This document shows, one piece after another, positions 1 to 11,627 of a DNA stretch of 64,000 nucleotides (position 1 is its first letter; each line of letters begins with the position of its first letter). The notes under the pieces were generated by a model that worked only from the letters and a program-made list of their open reading frames with translations, searched no databases and was not told where the DNA came from. The DNA comes from Alligator mississippiensis (lineage: Eukaryota > Chordata > Crocodylia > Alligatoridae). The position numbers were made by a program, and so were the translations under genes. The stretch is taken from contig NC_081831.1 of assembly GCF_030867095.1 (NCBI RefSeq), forward strand, positions 41,601,319 through 41,665,318, in the 5' to 3' direction.

Positions 1-960
1 CCCGCGCACGCGGCTGCGGGGCCCTTCAGTGTGCGACGCCGCCCCGGGGCCCCTGCAGCCCCTTTCCGTGGCCGGCGCCTCCTTTCCACGCCTGGCGGCG
101 GGTGCAGCTCCCCCACGCGGAGGATCTTCCTGGCCGGGGGCGGACAGGCGCGGTCCCCGCCCCCGCGTGCTTCCCTCCGCTATAAATACCGCGGCCACAG
201 CAGGTTGCTATGGCGACAGCGAGGGGGCGGCAGGGATGCGCCGCGGGGCCGCTGTTGCCGCTGCCCGCCCCTGCGCTGGGGCCACGCGGCGGCCCCGGAG
301 CTCCCGTGGGGGGTGGGGGGAGGAGAAGCGGAGGCTGCTGACGCGCGGGGGAGGGGCCCCGAGACCGGGGAGAGGGCGGGGGAATGCCTGCCCCTGCCCG
401 GCTCCTGCCCCCGCCCCGAGTACCTCATGCCCCGCGGCGCGTCCAACCGGCAACTCCCCCCAGAACCTCAGCCGTCGCCACCCGCTGAGAGAAGGGGCGA
501 AGCCGCGCCGCCCGCCTTGACCAACCCCAAAACAAGACGGTGGCAACGAACCAATCAGACGGTCGCTAAAGCGGTGGCTCTCCTTCCCATCTGCCCAATC
601 GCGGGGCGCGGAAGGCGGGCGCCGCCTTCTGTTGTAACCATTCGTGAGCTGGGAAGGCGGGGCCTTGGCCCTGCAGTCTCCAATCAAAGATGCTCTTGCC
701 GGGCAGTTTGAGAGCGGGGTGGGGGGAGCTGCAGCCCCTGGGGTCGGGCGCGTCAGTGGCGCCCGAGCCCAGGGCGTCGCGCGGGGCAGTGTGTCCTCGC
801 GCGCTCCGAGGCAGGCTGCAGCGCGGGGCGCCCGCCGCGGGGAGCTGGGGGCCCCGCCTGGGCCGCGCTGTGCGGGGTGTGGGCGGGTCTCCTCTGCCGC
901 TGCCCGGGCGGGCAGGTAGGTGCGCTCTGGACGCCGTCTTCGCCCAGGCAGCCACTCTCC
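1..960. promoter_or_regulatory. CpG island, promoter of an unidentified gene
   Basis: Very GC-rich with dense CpG, unlike the rest of the window. It has a TATA-like box (TATAAATA, 181-188), an X-box-like palindrome GTTGCTATGGCGAC (204-217) of the kind bound by RFX factors, and three CCAAT boxes in plus orientation (551-555, 595-599, 680-684). A possible splice donor GCAG/GTAGGT lies near 916. The several long open frames here contain no recognisable domain and are what high GC produces by chance. It could be a distal non-coding first exon of CLDN2 (which has remote 5' exons in mammals), a bidirectional promoter, or the start of a gene running left out of the window. No TBC1D8B-like sequence, the expected left neighbour, was seen. 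The CpG island itself is clear; the gene it serves is not. Confidence 0.75.
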
Positions 961-1149
961 TGCCAGGCGCTTGGCGCGGCCCCTTGCGCTCGGGTCCTGC
1001 ACTCATGGGGCCAGCCCCAAACATGCTGCCTGGCCAGGAGGCCGTGAAGTGGGCAGGCAGCTGCTTTTGGGTGCAACAAAGTTCAGGCAGTGGTTACCTG
1101 TATCACTGTCTGTTCAGCCTCTTTTTTAATAATAATAAATGTATTTCAT

Positions 1150-1600
1150 GTTCCAGGTCAAATCAACCAAATCAGTTCCAAATCGTATTGATTGAGCAGA
1201 ACTCAGTTGTTCCAAACACCATGTATGGCGCTATTACCAGCCAGCATCCTCCATCCCAGGCTCTTACCCTGGGACCTCAGATACTCCCAAATTCATTGGC
1301 AGGCATCCTACATGGAGGCCCAAGCCCAGTGGTCTTGGGATTCAGATGCCCCCACTTGATCTTAGTTCACAAAGACATTCTTTTAAAGGAAAATGTGTTG
1401 TGTTCCAAGACAAATCAGCCAAATCCATTCCAAATCCATGAATCATTTAAGAACCATATATGGCCTTACTATCAGCAGACATCTTCCACCCCCACCTGGG
1501 GCTTTGAACGTTTCCAGATCATTTGGCGGGCATTCTACGTGCAGACCCAAGCCCAGATGCTTGGGGTTCAGATGCCCCTGGGTTTTGCTTGCCTTCAGCC
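1150..1600 (+). repeat. Two tandem copies of an unclassified dispersed repeat
   Basis: Two related units of about 200 bp lie head to tail, roughly 1153-1350 and 1378-1600. Both run through the same blocks: CAAATCA.CCAAATC, TTCCAAATC, CC.TGTATGG/ATATATGG, CCAGCATCCTCC or its variant, a GGGC/GGAC...CAGAT block, TTGGC.GGCAT.CTAC, then a GATGC-type tail. A third copy occurs inverted at 44858-45045. No coding sequence, terminal inverted repeats or tRNA-like promoter was recognised, so the family is left unnamed. Confidence 0.6.
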
Positions 1601-2340
1601 ATATGGCTGCAGGAGCAAGCTAGGGAGGAGTCTCCCAGTTCCATAAAGTGGGTGTGAAGCTGAGATCTTCCCACTGGAAGAGAAAGTGGAAGGGATGCAT
1701 TACCTCTGTGGGTACTACCCCATGCCAGAAAGGTGGCTATCCCCTGTCCCTGGGAAAACCACCATGGTAATCATAGTGATTGCCAGTGGTGATTGATCAT
1801 CACCTCCCCTGCAAGGTGATCTGAGTCAAGGCTTTGCTGCCTCAAGCACCCTGCAGGGTCTTTTTACTGCAAGCGCCCTGGCTACACCTTGCCGCTTACA
1901 GAGGGTGATCACCACCATCAAGCCTCTGGGTACCGAGCTCACCTGCATTGCCCAGAGTTTTCTTGCCCTTTTTTTGCTCATTCTCCTCTTTAGATCTCCT
2001 TAGCTTTCTTAGGTCTCACTTGCCTCGGATCACTCCACTATCCAGTTGCTGAGGTTCTCTTAGATCATAGCAGCAAAGGAAGATGGGCTGCAAATTTAGC
2101 TGCATGATTGCTTTTAAAGAAGCACAAGGAAGCTTGAAAGCTGGACGATGAGTGCTCCTGGTCTGATCTGTGCTCACAGCTTCTCTGTTTGATTCTCTTT
2201 GCATGGCAGGTCTGTGATCTACAGTTGACGAGCTGCTGAGATATGGAACGTAATAGAACTCAACACCACTGTCCACTGGTCTGGGACTGAAGGGTAGCCA
2301 CGAGCTTGATTTATGCCTCCTGCCCATTGTTGCCCTATAG

Positions 2341-3250
2341 CAGGGGCAGGCAAAATATGGCCCACTAGCCGCACCTGGCCCATCAGGCCATTCTATCTGG
2401 CCCATGGAGCCCCTTCAAAATTTAGAAAATTAATATTTATCTGCTCCTGGCTGCCTGTCAAAGATGACAGGAGCCAGGGGCAGTAGGACACAGGGAAGCT
2501 GGCAGCAGGACACAGCTGCTCAGCCCTGCCCCACCACCAGCCATTTCCCTGCTTCTCTGCCCCCACCCTGCTCCAGCACCATGTGGCTCCCAGCTGCATT
2601 GCCGGACAGGGGAGCACAGGGCCTGTGCTCATAATGTGAGTGTGTTCGTAGGGTGAGTCCCACATGCATACCCCACCATGCACATGCGCCCATACCCCCG
2701 TTGCACTACCATACACACAGACCCCCAACACCCACACCCCTTCACATCCCAGCCACCTTCCCCCTCACACACAGCCCCCCACAAGCCCCATACCCACCCA
2801 CATGCTTCCTCACTCCACACCTATCCGTGCTCCAGACACACCCACATCCTCCCCACACACCCACAGCCCCCCACAAACCTATACCCCTCCCATAATATAC
2901 AAGAGTAAGACTTCAGTTTAAGCTATTATATACAATCACCTCTATGTACACTACACAAACGCATGTAAACCAGGACAAGTATTTTTTTAAATCAAATTAA
3001 TGAATGTTTTTTATGTTCTCTTTTTAGAATATAATTTGGTATTTTTCTGGTTCCGAGATGGCCAAACCCTTTGCTGAAAGGCGTACTTCCGTGGGCAAAG
3101 GAAGAGATTTCTGGTGGCAACTGTCAGGGGTTAGGGGCAGGACTTCCAGTGACATGATGGCGACCAAGGGGTGGAGCTACCCATGTGGCCCTCGACAGCT
3201 TGCCAAAACTCGCTAATCAGCCCTCCAGCCAAAATAATTGCCCACTCCTC
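2341..3250. mobile_element. Non-autonomous hAT-type DNA transposon
   Basis: The left end CAGGGGCAGGCAAAATA and the inverse of the right end, GAGGAGTGGGCAATTATT, are imperfect terminal inverted repeats of the CAGGGGTGGGCAA type seen in hAT/Charlie-like elements. The right 110 bp closely match 42540-42650 (shared CCCTCGACAGCTTGCCAAAAC), so both belong to one family. The interior has no transposase. It includes a CCCACAC-rich low-complexity stretch (about 2640-2890) that may have expanded secondarily. I could not define a convincing 8-bp target duplication. Confidence 0.6.
2640..2890. repeat. CCCACA/CACACC-rich low-complexity DNA
   Basis: Purine-poor, strand-asymmetric stretch made of variants of CCCACAC and CCCCACA. 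Open frames here are Pro/His/Thr-rich by composition only. Confidence 0.85.
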
Positions 3251-6200
3251 CCCGTAGTCTCCGGCAGTGGATCTAGTGTTGTACACATGAACATTGCACA
3301 GACCAGATTTAACTCTCATTTAGTCCAAAAATAAAACTCCTACTAAAGTCAGTAGGAGTCAAATCAAGCCTAACAGGGGATATTATAGTCTGATCCTGTG
3401 AAATAAATTCACTGAGTCAAAAGAGCCCAGTACCTCATGGGAAAAAAACAGGTCTATTTGTTAGTGAAACAAGCCTTATGACAAATTAAAAACAACTCTG
3501 CCAGGTGCCTTTGGAAATGCCTGAGCCACTGCCTAGCTTCTCAGAGCCCTAGCTTGAACTGTTCTTCATGGCATGCTGCCTGCCTCATTTTTTCCTAAGA
3601 TATTTGCGGTTCAAATGGGGCTGGGGACTGTGCTAGAAATTGGCCAAGCAGAGGGACAGGCACCTTTACCTACAAATGAGAACTGATGTCAACGCTGCTG
3701 ATGCATACTCAGAATTTGGCTTTGCAAAAGCAGAGGGAGAGGCAAGCAGCTAAGTCCTTGGAGTTGCTGGCCCAGGCCCAAGTCTCCCATTTGGGGCAGC
3801 CTAGTGTTCAGAGGGGTCATTAATCTTTAATCCAGAGCACAAGGTACTTCTTTGTGAGTTTTGTGTGTAGCTGAACCAAGCTGGAAGGCGAGACACTCTC
3901 AGAAGCTTTAGGAACCAGCTTCACCACTGGAAAAAAGTAGCTCAAGAGTCTGACAGTCTTGAACTTTGCAACATTCATCCTCTCCCTTGCCCCCCCCCCC
4001 CCCCAAAAAAAAAAAAAAAATTCAGCAAAAGGGGGATGTGTGCTACTTCTAGTGCTCACTAGGGGTCAGCAGGAGCTCATGCTGGAAAAGAGGTGGCTAC
4101 CACAGCTGGAAAACAGATGGAAAACCAGCACTGCTTCAGGGGATATGATTATCCTCCCCTCTCCCATACAAGCTCAGTTAATGGCTGTGGTGTTTTCAGA
4201 ACTGTGCCTGTTTTGCTCCAGAGGTTCAGTTCCAGCGCAGAGGTGCATGCACAAATACAGTGCAGTATGCTATAAGCACAAGCCCAAACCTGCCACCATC
4301 TCTAGACAGAAGAAAAAGTCACCCCTGTGGGATGCCGCAGTGTATTCTGTTTCAGGGTTACACAATGCAGTAGGAATCCCCTGGCTGGAGTTGCACCATG
4401 GGCAATGCTGGGCATTGGAGGTGATGGCTAAAAATGCCACAAGGTTCAAATCCATGTTCCACTGCAGTGAAGACCAACCTTTTTTGACAGATAAGCCCAA
4501 TGCCCTTCTTGAGTGCCACTCTGATCCCCTTCCCCTGATCAGTCTCTGATGCAAAGGGCTCTGCTGCCCCTTCAGTCTCAAATAAACCCCCAACACTCTC
4601 CTTTGCTTCCTTGCTAGATGGGAGGATGTTCTCACAGCTGGATCATGTCTTCAGACTATCAGACATCCTGTGCACTGTTCCTAGACTAGCTGGTCTCTAA
4701 ACAGGAGCCAAAGAATGGAGATCTTCTTAAAAGCAGTGTCTTTTCTTCCTTTTTCATCCTCTGCTATATTGTGTTCTTGGCAAAGCATCAGACACCAGGG
4801 AACATTCAACCCAGCCTTAGCCATCCAGCCCAGAGCAGCACTGGTGTCATCACTCCATCTGCTCAGGCAGCCTGGTTCAATGCATGGGGCACCAGCTGCT
4901 ATTGCTGGAATGGGAATCCATGTCCCTCAGGACAAGGAGACAGTCCCTGACGTAACCAGCACCCTGGGGAACACACCAACTGAAAACTTGTAGAGGAAAG
5001 AGATGAGCCCCTGTGGGGCACAGGATTTCTAGGGGATGGCGCTGAGCCATTGGTCTTTGGGCTCAGGCCAAGTCACTGAGTGTCTTGGGCTCTGACTGGG
5101 TTTTTTCCTCTTTGGCTGGAAAGTGTCAAATTCTTCAGAAAACAAGTGTAAAAATGCATGGGGGAGGAGGGAGGTGTCCTAGACTTCTTCCTTTTACTGC
5201 TTCTGGGCCCAAATGTAGATTTTTCTATAAGCATGAGGGTATTTTCCCCTCAGCTGTCAGTACCACAAGCTTCTTCAGGATCTGAAGCCAAGCTGGGGCT
5301 GGCTGGTGAATCACCCAGGATGAAAGATTCTGCAGCCACAACAGAGTGACAAAGGCCTAGATGATGCATGAGCCAGAGTATGCTCAGCAGGGAAAGCTCT
5401 GAAGCAGGACGGTCCTGGTCTATGCCCACACAGGTGCCAAACCCATAGAGCTGGTTATTGTGGGACCTGTCAGTAAATGGACACTTAGTTCACAGCCCAA
5501 GAGGCCTGTTTGGATGCTGACTTCAACACACTAAGGTGGGCACTGTGAGGCAGGGGAAGAGTGGCCCTCATATAGGACTTCTCTGAACTATGCCTGCGTA
5601 ACTGTAGATGCCTGGCTGCACACAGTCTGAAATGTGTGCATGTGTGGGGAGGGAGTCTCCTCCCTGTACCCAAACTTCTGTAGGAGTCCACTTCCAGCTG
5701 TAGTTCCACAGGACCTAGACCCCATCTGGCATAAGTGCCTGCACTACACACACCTGCTTCAGAGAAGCACCAGCACTGACCTGAGCTGCTTTCCTACAGT
5801 CCTCAGGTACACAGTGGAGGAGCCAGCCCAGAGATAGCCTCCTCCAAGGGAAGTGACTTCCAAGCCCACTGGAAACCACCTCCCTCAGGAGCCAGGATGT
5901 GGTGGGAAACACAGACAGAAGTAGAGAGTCAGTAACAGAAGCAGGACTAGCCCTCTGCTCTTGATCCCAGCCAGGAGCACCAGACCACACTCTCTGATTT
6001 TTCTTTGGGCTGGCCCTCAGCCTTGCTGCATTTGGCCACGAGATGGGGCTATTGGAGTGGTTTGATATAAAATGTTGAGTCCCAGCAGATGCTATGCTCT
6101 AAAGTCAAAGCATGCTAAGAAGCTGGGGACCCTCAGTGCAGCCTCCTCACCCCCCAGATACCACCCCATTCCCATTCAAGGCAGCCCAGCGCCTAGCCAA

Positions 6201-6590
6201 TGTCCAGAAATGCTGGCATCGTCTTGCTCCTTCCTGTGCTAGGGCATCAGCTGGCAACAGCAGCCCTTCCAGTCCCATGGCCCCTTCACCACTCTGGAAT
6301 CAAGTCTCCAGCCAATCGCTTCCCAGGTGGGCTGAGCTCTTCCTGGTGCCTAGAAACAGCAGCCAAACTGAGGGTCTGAGCAAAGACACAGCTCCTAATG
6401 CAGGGGTTCCTGCTGCCTCTTGGTCTCCAGCCATAGTCCAACTTTCCCTCACTTTGGCATGGGATGTTGTGATGATTTTGCCCCACCCCTCCCTGGAACC
6501 CCTTCTTGCCCTCTTTACTGTGAGGAACAGACTTCCTGGCGATGGGATAAAGAAGACATTTCCCAGTACCCCTGAGGTTACAGCATCTTT
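3251..6590. other. Intergenic, no gene recognised
   Basis: About 3.3 kb without recognisable coding exons. A C(18)A(16)-type homopolymer tract lies at about 3991-4020. Long open frames such as one at 3959-4549 lack any known domain and cross that homopolymer, so they were not called. Confidence 0.6.
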
Positions 6591-6593
6591 CAC

Positions 6594-6599
6594 TTTATT
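6594..6599 (-). terminator. RIPPLY1: RIPPLY1 poly(A) signal (AATAAA)
   Basis: The minus strand reads AATAAA about 650 nt after the RIPPLY1 stop codon. It is the first canonical signal I found downstream, so it gives a 3' UTR of about 0.65 kb. The cleavage site itself cannot be seen. Confidence 0.55.
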
Positions 6600-7250
6600 G
6601 CATGCCTCGGCCCAACATACACATTAGCCATTGGAATAGCAAGGCTCAGGCCCAATGTAAGTGTGGGAGCTTCCAAGCTCTGCCTGGACCCCACAACCCA
6701 CAACCTTCCAGGCAGGGCTCCGGGCCCTCACTCTTCTCCCTGACCCTCTCAGAAAGGCTCTGGTACAACAGGACAGGCCCATCCCAGACACACCTCTCAC
6801 AGGACATTGGATATGCTCAGGAGTGGTCATAATCTGAAGCACAAATGGGGCCTTACACTTTTAGCAGAGATGTTGGCACACCCTGCTGTGATGCCTACAA
6901 ATGCCTACTCCTGGAACACCCTGCAGTGAACTGCACCCCCTGCTGGAGACCTACTAATGCTGTTCCCCCTCCCACTTCCAACCATGGTGCGGATTTCCCC
7001 TCTCAGTGCCAGCTGCTTTGGGTTAAGTCCTGAGTACTGCAATAGAAAATGGCCAGGTCTGCTAGATTCCCTTTGCACTCATGCATGCCCCCAGTGGGAG
7101 GGACCCCTGTGGGTGACAGCCACTTCTCAACCAGCCAGTGTGAAGTCTCAGCTCTGCAAGAGAAGGGGGCCACCATTTGCCACTATGGCTGGGTCTTTCC
7201 TATATGTGCTGGGTGCCTCAGGGTTCATTTCAGACAGGGCTGGCAGGCAT

Positions 7251-7458
7251 CTACCCCTGCAAAAGCACCATCTCCCCTGCCTGCTTCCCCATATCCTCAA
7301 CCTGACCTTCATCCCCCCCGTACTCTTCCTCTTCCTCCTCATCCTCGCTGTCAGAGTCCTCATAGAGGTTGATGGTGGCTTGCACTGGGAAGTTCTCCAG
7401 CAGCTTCTCGCCCTCGCTGTACAGGTAGTCGAAGGACTTGGACTTTGGCCAGAAAAGT
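7251..7458 (-). CDS. RIPPLY1: RIPPLY1 coding exon 4 and stop
   Basis: Acceptor TTTTTCCCCCAG/ACTTTTCTGG. It codes 68 residues from LFWPKSKSFDYLYSEGE through FPVQATINLYEDSDSEDEEE to the stop TAG (7251-7253). The GAG/GAA run forms the acidic C-terminal stretch; the last residues (GEMVLLQG) are not ones I recognise from the mammalian protein. Confidence 0.95.
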
Positions 7459-9462
7459 CTGGGGGAAAAACAGGCTTGAGAAATACAAGTTCTCTCGCTT
7501 CCTCCTGGTAACAGCTAAGGGAAGGGAAGGCCCAGCCTGTCCTGCCAGGGGCCCTGTCTGGGACAATGGAAGGTATGGGAGGGCATCAGAGAGGGGCAGG
7601 GACAGGGCTGGCTGTGAGAAGTAGTGGAGTAGCAGGAGCGGCAAGTCAGGCATGAGGGCACTAGGAAAAGCAGGGCAGGGCTGGGAGAGCAAGGGGAGCT
7701 TCAGCATTGCTGCTTGCGTGAGATTGACATGACTGTAGCCAGCACCATTGGTCCCTCATTTCCAGGAGCTCTAAACACCCCATCAATGACAGGAAGCAGG
7801 CACATGGGGTCCATCCTGCACACTTACCTGACAGGGTGCCGGAAAAGCGCCAATGCTTTGCTGGGATCATCATCCCCCATCACCTCACCACCATAGGCCT
7901 TGGGAAACAAAAAGCGGGGGTTGGGATGTGCCATTTGCAGCACACACACCACAGCCCTGCCCCAGGGTGAGGTTAGATGGGCCCCTGTGGTGGTGCAAGG
8001 GTTGGGTGAATGTAGCTGGTGCAATGGGCTCAAATGGAGAGGACTTGGATGGAACCAAGACAAGGAACATTTCAGCTGAACAGTAGGAACAATCCCCTTG
8101 TCCGTCGGTTCCATCAGCCTGGAGCCAGCTTCTAAGTGGAGCAGCCACCATCACTTGAGTGATTAACCCTAGAGGAGAACTGAGCTCTAGCCAGAGTAGT
8201 GGCCTGTCTCTGAGAGGGGCCAGCACCAACTTCCTCAGAGAGTGAAACACTGAATGGTTTTTCCCTCCCATCAGGGGCAGCCCTCTCCTGCCAATGGGCA
8301 CTGGATGGCAGATGCCCCCAGGCTCGAGGGCTCTTGTTGAATTCCTTTGATTGTGTGACCTGTGCTAATGCAGGAAGTTCTTGATGCAAAGTGAATCCAG
8401 TTGGATAGTGCTAAAGCCCTTGGCCTTGGCAGCAGCCTGGGGAATTCACTGCCACAGGATATAACCAGCTCCAGATTTGCATCTTCCCCACATCCCCTTG
8501 TTCTTGGGTTAGATCCAGGCCAGCCCCAGCCCCAGACAGTTCACTGCAAGGACCAGCTGTATACCGGCAGGGACAGGAAATCTCCACACAGGCCTTGCCA
8601 GCTCTAGATGCTGCCATGTTGGGTGTTCCCCAGAGACTCTCACCAGGGAGCAGTCAGTCAGGGATCAGGCCCCCAGTGTAGCCTCTGAGGAAGCTCTGAG
8701 GAGTGACAGGATGAGAGGAAAAGAAGGAAAGTTTTGGCTAAATAGTAGGGAAAGCTTCAAGGCTAGGAGACCATGGAATTTGTCTCAGGGAGGGGTGGGC
8801 TTAGTGCCCCAGGGGCTGCACTGCAGGCATGATGTGAGGGGCCAGATGCCCTCATGAGGCTTTCCATCTCCCCTGGATCTGTGCTTCCACTGCCTGGCAC
8901 CATTCTCCCCACCCTGACAGGACAGGGTTAAGGGACCTTAACCAGTGAGAGCACACTGGTCTCTCCCTGCCCCTCAGGAGATTGCACACAGCCAGGTAGG
9001 CTGCCCATGCTGCACAGCCCACAGGGCAGATGCCAACCCCATGATGGGGTTGAACCTGCCCCCTAGGCCCCAGGGTAGCCACAAGGACCCCGCAGCCTTC
9101 ACCCCACTGGTGAGACTGAGAAGAAAATGAAGGCACTGGCTCTCACTCTCATGAGGGTTTTATCCAGTATAATCTCCCCATGAGCCAAATCCCTGCCCAG
9201 CACTAGGCTACCCTCCTAAGGAATTCCTTCCCTGGCCCAAGCAACAGGCCTCCCTTTCACACTGCAACAGAGGCCTCTGTGTTTACTCAAGAGGCCTTAA
9301 ACCCATGCATCCTCCAGAGCTACCATTGGCAAGGGGCCATGTGTGGATTTAAGCCAGCACTCCCTTTAGAGCTTGGCAGCTCCCTACACAGTTGACTGCA
9401 GGAGGAAGGTTCACATCACAGCTGCTTGCCTTCAGAAAGAAGGACCGCCTCCCCCCCCCCCG

Positions 9463-9509
<47 letters not shown>

Positions 9510-11482
9510 CACCACCACCCCTCCCACATCCCAGAAGGCTCCAGGAGAGGGAAGCCCTGATGTGAGGGCTTGAGGCCAAGATGGACCCTCCATTAAGGAA
9601 GGAAGGGATGGGCAGGGTCTATAAGGGAGTCACAGAGTGCCAGCTGCCTGCTCTCAGAGAAGTGGTGCAAACAGGGCTCAGCAAGGTAAAGTTGCCTGCT
9701 GGCACTAGCAAAAGCTGCAGTTGCCCCAGCCAAATGCTGTAACCAGGAAGCAGTATCTGTAGGCTCCAAACTTCCCACCAGCAGGGATGCTGTAGGACAG
9801 TGTCCCTAGGCAAGCAGCAGTCATAGTACCCCTTGGCCAAGCATAGGAGGCATCCACTCTTCTTGCCCTGGCCCCTGCATGCAAGCCCTGGTTTTCTGCC
9901 CTCCTGGCACTAGCTCTGGCCCACTGCATCACGGGAAAAGTAACAGTCCTGAACTTTAGGGCCATGTCCCAATGTCTCCAAGGGCTCCCTCAAGCAAGAC
10001 TTTCATCCTGAACTGGAAAAAATTGGTCTAGGATGAGCAGTGTAAATAGTGTAATTGAGCCCAGCTAGACAAGGGCCCCAGCTGCTTTAGCAGCTCTTTA
10101 ACTGACTGGCATTTGTCAGTCTCATGGCTGATGTTAAAAAGGGTTCTAGGAAAGGTTTTTTTGTGCCTTGGATTTCTAAGGGTTGATGCTGAATCTTTGC
10201 AGGATCCCCAAGAAGGCAAACCCTGCCCCTCAGCTTGCTGCATTTGCTGACAGGACATGGCACAGAAACTGCTGGGGATCACAACGACCTCCCAACCTGG
10301 AAAGATTATGGCTGCACCCAAGCGGCTCTGCACTTAGGCAAGTGAATCAACCAGACACTCAGCAGAGCTTGTCAGCCCTTGTGAGGCACTGGACGAGCAG
10401 TGGTGCAAGTTTTTGGTGTCTGTGGAGCCTGTGGAGGGGCATCTCAGACTTTGCTCCCTGAAATTTTGTCTGTTTAGCCAGGGGTCCAGAAGCGAGTGTC
10501 AAACTCACTATGTCCATCTCGTCCTCCTTCTGCCTTGTAATACCCTCATCAGTGGGCAACCATGGTCTCCAAAGGGGCAGGGATCTGTGGGAGCAAGAGA
10601 AGGAGAAAGGTCTTGCTTGGACAAGTTAAGGAGCTTTGTGTCTTTGAGAAGCCCCAACTCAACCCAGCAGAGAGCAGCATCCCTGCCAAGGTGCACACTG
10701 CACCACCCCCTCCACCAGCAGCCTTGCCCAGCCAAGCCTGTGTAACACACCAAACCCCCCTCACCCCATATGCACAGACAATACAGCCCCACACTTTGAA
10801 TCTGCAGCCATGATGTTTCACACTGTGGGCAATTCATTGCTTCTTCATCCTATTCACTGGGTTTACAGACCTACCCTTCCCTAAACCTGCCAGTGGCTTT
10901 ACATCATGAGCCATTTGTTACATCCTGACCCATCCAGCTTTCAGGGATGTGTGACAGGCTGTGCAGCACTCCACTCTGAGGAATAGGAGCAAGGGAATAA
11001 GGGCTGGCAGTTACAGCAGGATGGATGCAGGGACCCCTGGGTCCTCCACCTGGTGCTGCCATGGAGGTCCCTTCCTCCCTCTGTGCTTCAGTTTAGCATT
11101 GCTGAAGTGGGCCTGTTACAGAGGGGGTTGGAGGCTTGTCTCAATGCTGTTTCTGGGGGCCCCCAGTTGTGCTTGGGCAAGAGAGATGCCAAGTCTTAGA
11201 ATGAACATTTGCCCCCTGCACCACCCACCTCTCCGAACCCCAGCTCCCACTGCCCCTTTGCCAGCAGGCCCATGGCAGCACCCACCCCCCACCCTCCTCT
11301 GCCAGTCCCATCTCCAGCCTGACCTCACCCACAGAAGGAGCATTATAGCCACACAGTGACCAAGAGCCTAGTTACCTTCCTCCTTGATCTAGCCCCTGAG
11401 CAGGGCTCCGGCAGCCTGAGGGGAGAGGGGAAGGGTTAAACCAGCCATGCAGCACCGGGAAAGATTGAGCAGCAGCTTCCAT
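7251..11482 (-). CDS. RIPPLY1: Ripply1 transcriptional co-repressor (four coding exons)
   Basis: Coding exons, in order of transcription, are 11376-11482, 10509-10584, 7828-7898 and 7251-7458, all with GT/AG borders and matching phases, giving 153 residues (human about 151). The protein has the WRPW motif (residues 41-44) that recruits Groucho/TLE co-repressors, and the Ripply homology region: HPVRLFWPKSKSFDYLYS from residue 82 and FPVQATINLYEDSDSE from residue 108. This is followed by an acidic run of Asp/Glu. Ripply proteins bind T-box factors such as Tbx6 and turn them into repressors or promote their loss, setting somite boundaries; they act in the nucleus. The start ATG has a good context (ACACCATGG) and sits about 28 nt after the predicted start site below a TATA box. 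The C-terminal tail after the acidic run differs from what I recall of mammals. Its position left of and opposite to CLDN2 matches human gene order. No defect seen. Confidence 0.96.
7828..7898 (-). CDS. RIPPLY1: RIPPLY1 coding exon 3
   Basis: Acceptor TTTCCCAAG/GCC, donor GTCAG/GTAAGT. It codes AYGGEVMGDDDPSKALALF then RHPV and two bases of an Arg codon, which joins LFWPKS in the next exon to rebuild the conserved HPVRLFWPKS. Confidence 0.94.
7899..10508 (-). other. RIPPLY1: RIPPLY1 intron 2 (2.6 kb)
   Basis: Intron between the WRPW exon and the HPVR exon. It has no recognised exon or mobile element. It holds a CA microsatellite (9464-9507) and otherwise unremarkable GC-moderate sequence. 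Confidence 0.8.
9450..9507. repeat. C-run followed by (CA)n microsatellite
   Basis: A C-rich tract runs straight into more than 20 CA units, inside RIPPLY1 intron 2. Length is likely variable between individuals. Confidence 0.95.
10509..10584 (-). CDS. RIPPLY1: RIPPLY1 coding exon 2 (WRPW exon)
   Basis: Acceptor CTCCCACAG/ATCC, donor ATA/GTGAGT. It codes SLPLWRPWLPTDEG and on, ending at a codon boundary. It carries the Groucho/TLE-binding tetrapeptide WRPW. Confidence 0.95.
11376..11482 (-). CDS. RIPPLY1: RIPPLY1 coding exon 1
   Basis: Codes residues 1-35 plus two bases of codon 36, beginning MEAAAQSFPVLHGW. The donor reads GGAAG/GTAACT. The N-terminus is poorly conserved in the family; this exon is supported by its Kozak context, its place under a TATA box and exact phase fit (AG + A = Arg) to the WRPW exon. 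Confidence 0.88.
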
Positions 11483-11539
11483 GGTGTGTTCTGGGGATGA
11501 GTGTCTGTCTCAACTGCCTGGGGCCTTTTTTAGGAAACC

Positions 11540-11545
11540 TTTATA
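11540..11545 (-). promoter_or_regulatory. RIPPLY1: TATA box of RIPPLY1
   Basis: The minus strand reads GGGCTATAAAGG. The box lies 58 bp upstream of the start codon, so transcription should begin near 11510 and leave a short 5' UTR of about 28 nt. Confidence 0.7.
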
Positions 11546-11627
11546 GCCCTCCTGGTCTGGTGGCTCAAATTGTCAGGGCAGGGGCAGGGGGTAAGAGCTG
11601 GGGGGGGAGGAGGGGGCAGGAGGTCTC

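Noticed and set aside
1-960. Assignment of the CpG island to TBC1D8B
   Set aside because: No sequence resembling the TBC1D8B N-terminus on either strand, and the expected orientation would put its 3' end, not its promoter, on this side.
31-1646. Several long open frames in the CpG island (up to 318 codons)
   Set aside because: High GC removes stop codons; the products are Arg/Gly/Pro/Ala-rich without any domain, and frames overlap on both strands.
2333-3258. 8-bp target duplication for the first hAT element (CCCTATAG / CCCGTAGT)
   Set aside because: Only weak similarity after shifting; not good enough to claim.
3959-4549. 196-codon open frame on the plus strand
   Set aside because: Runs through a C/A homopolymer tract and has no domain, promoter or splice context.
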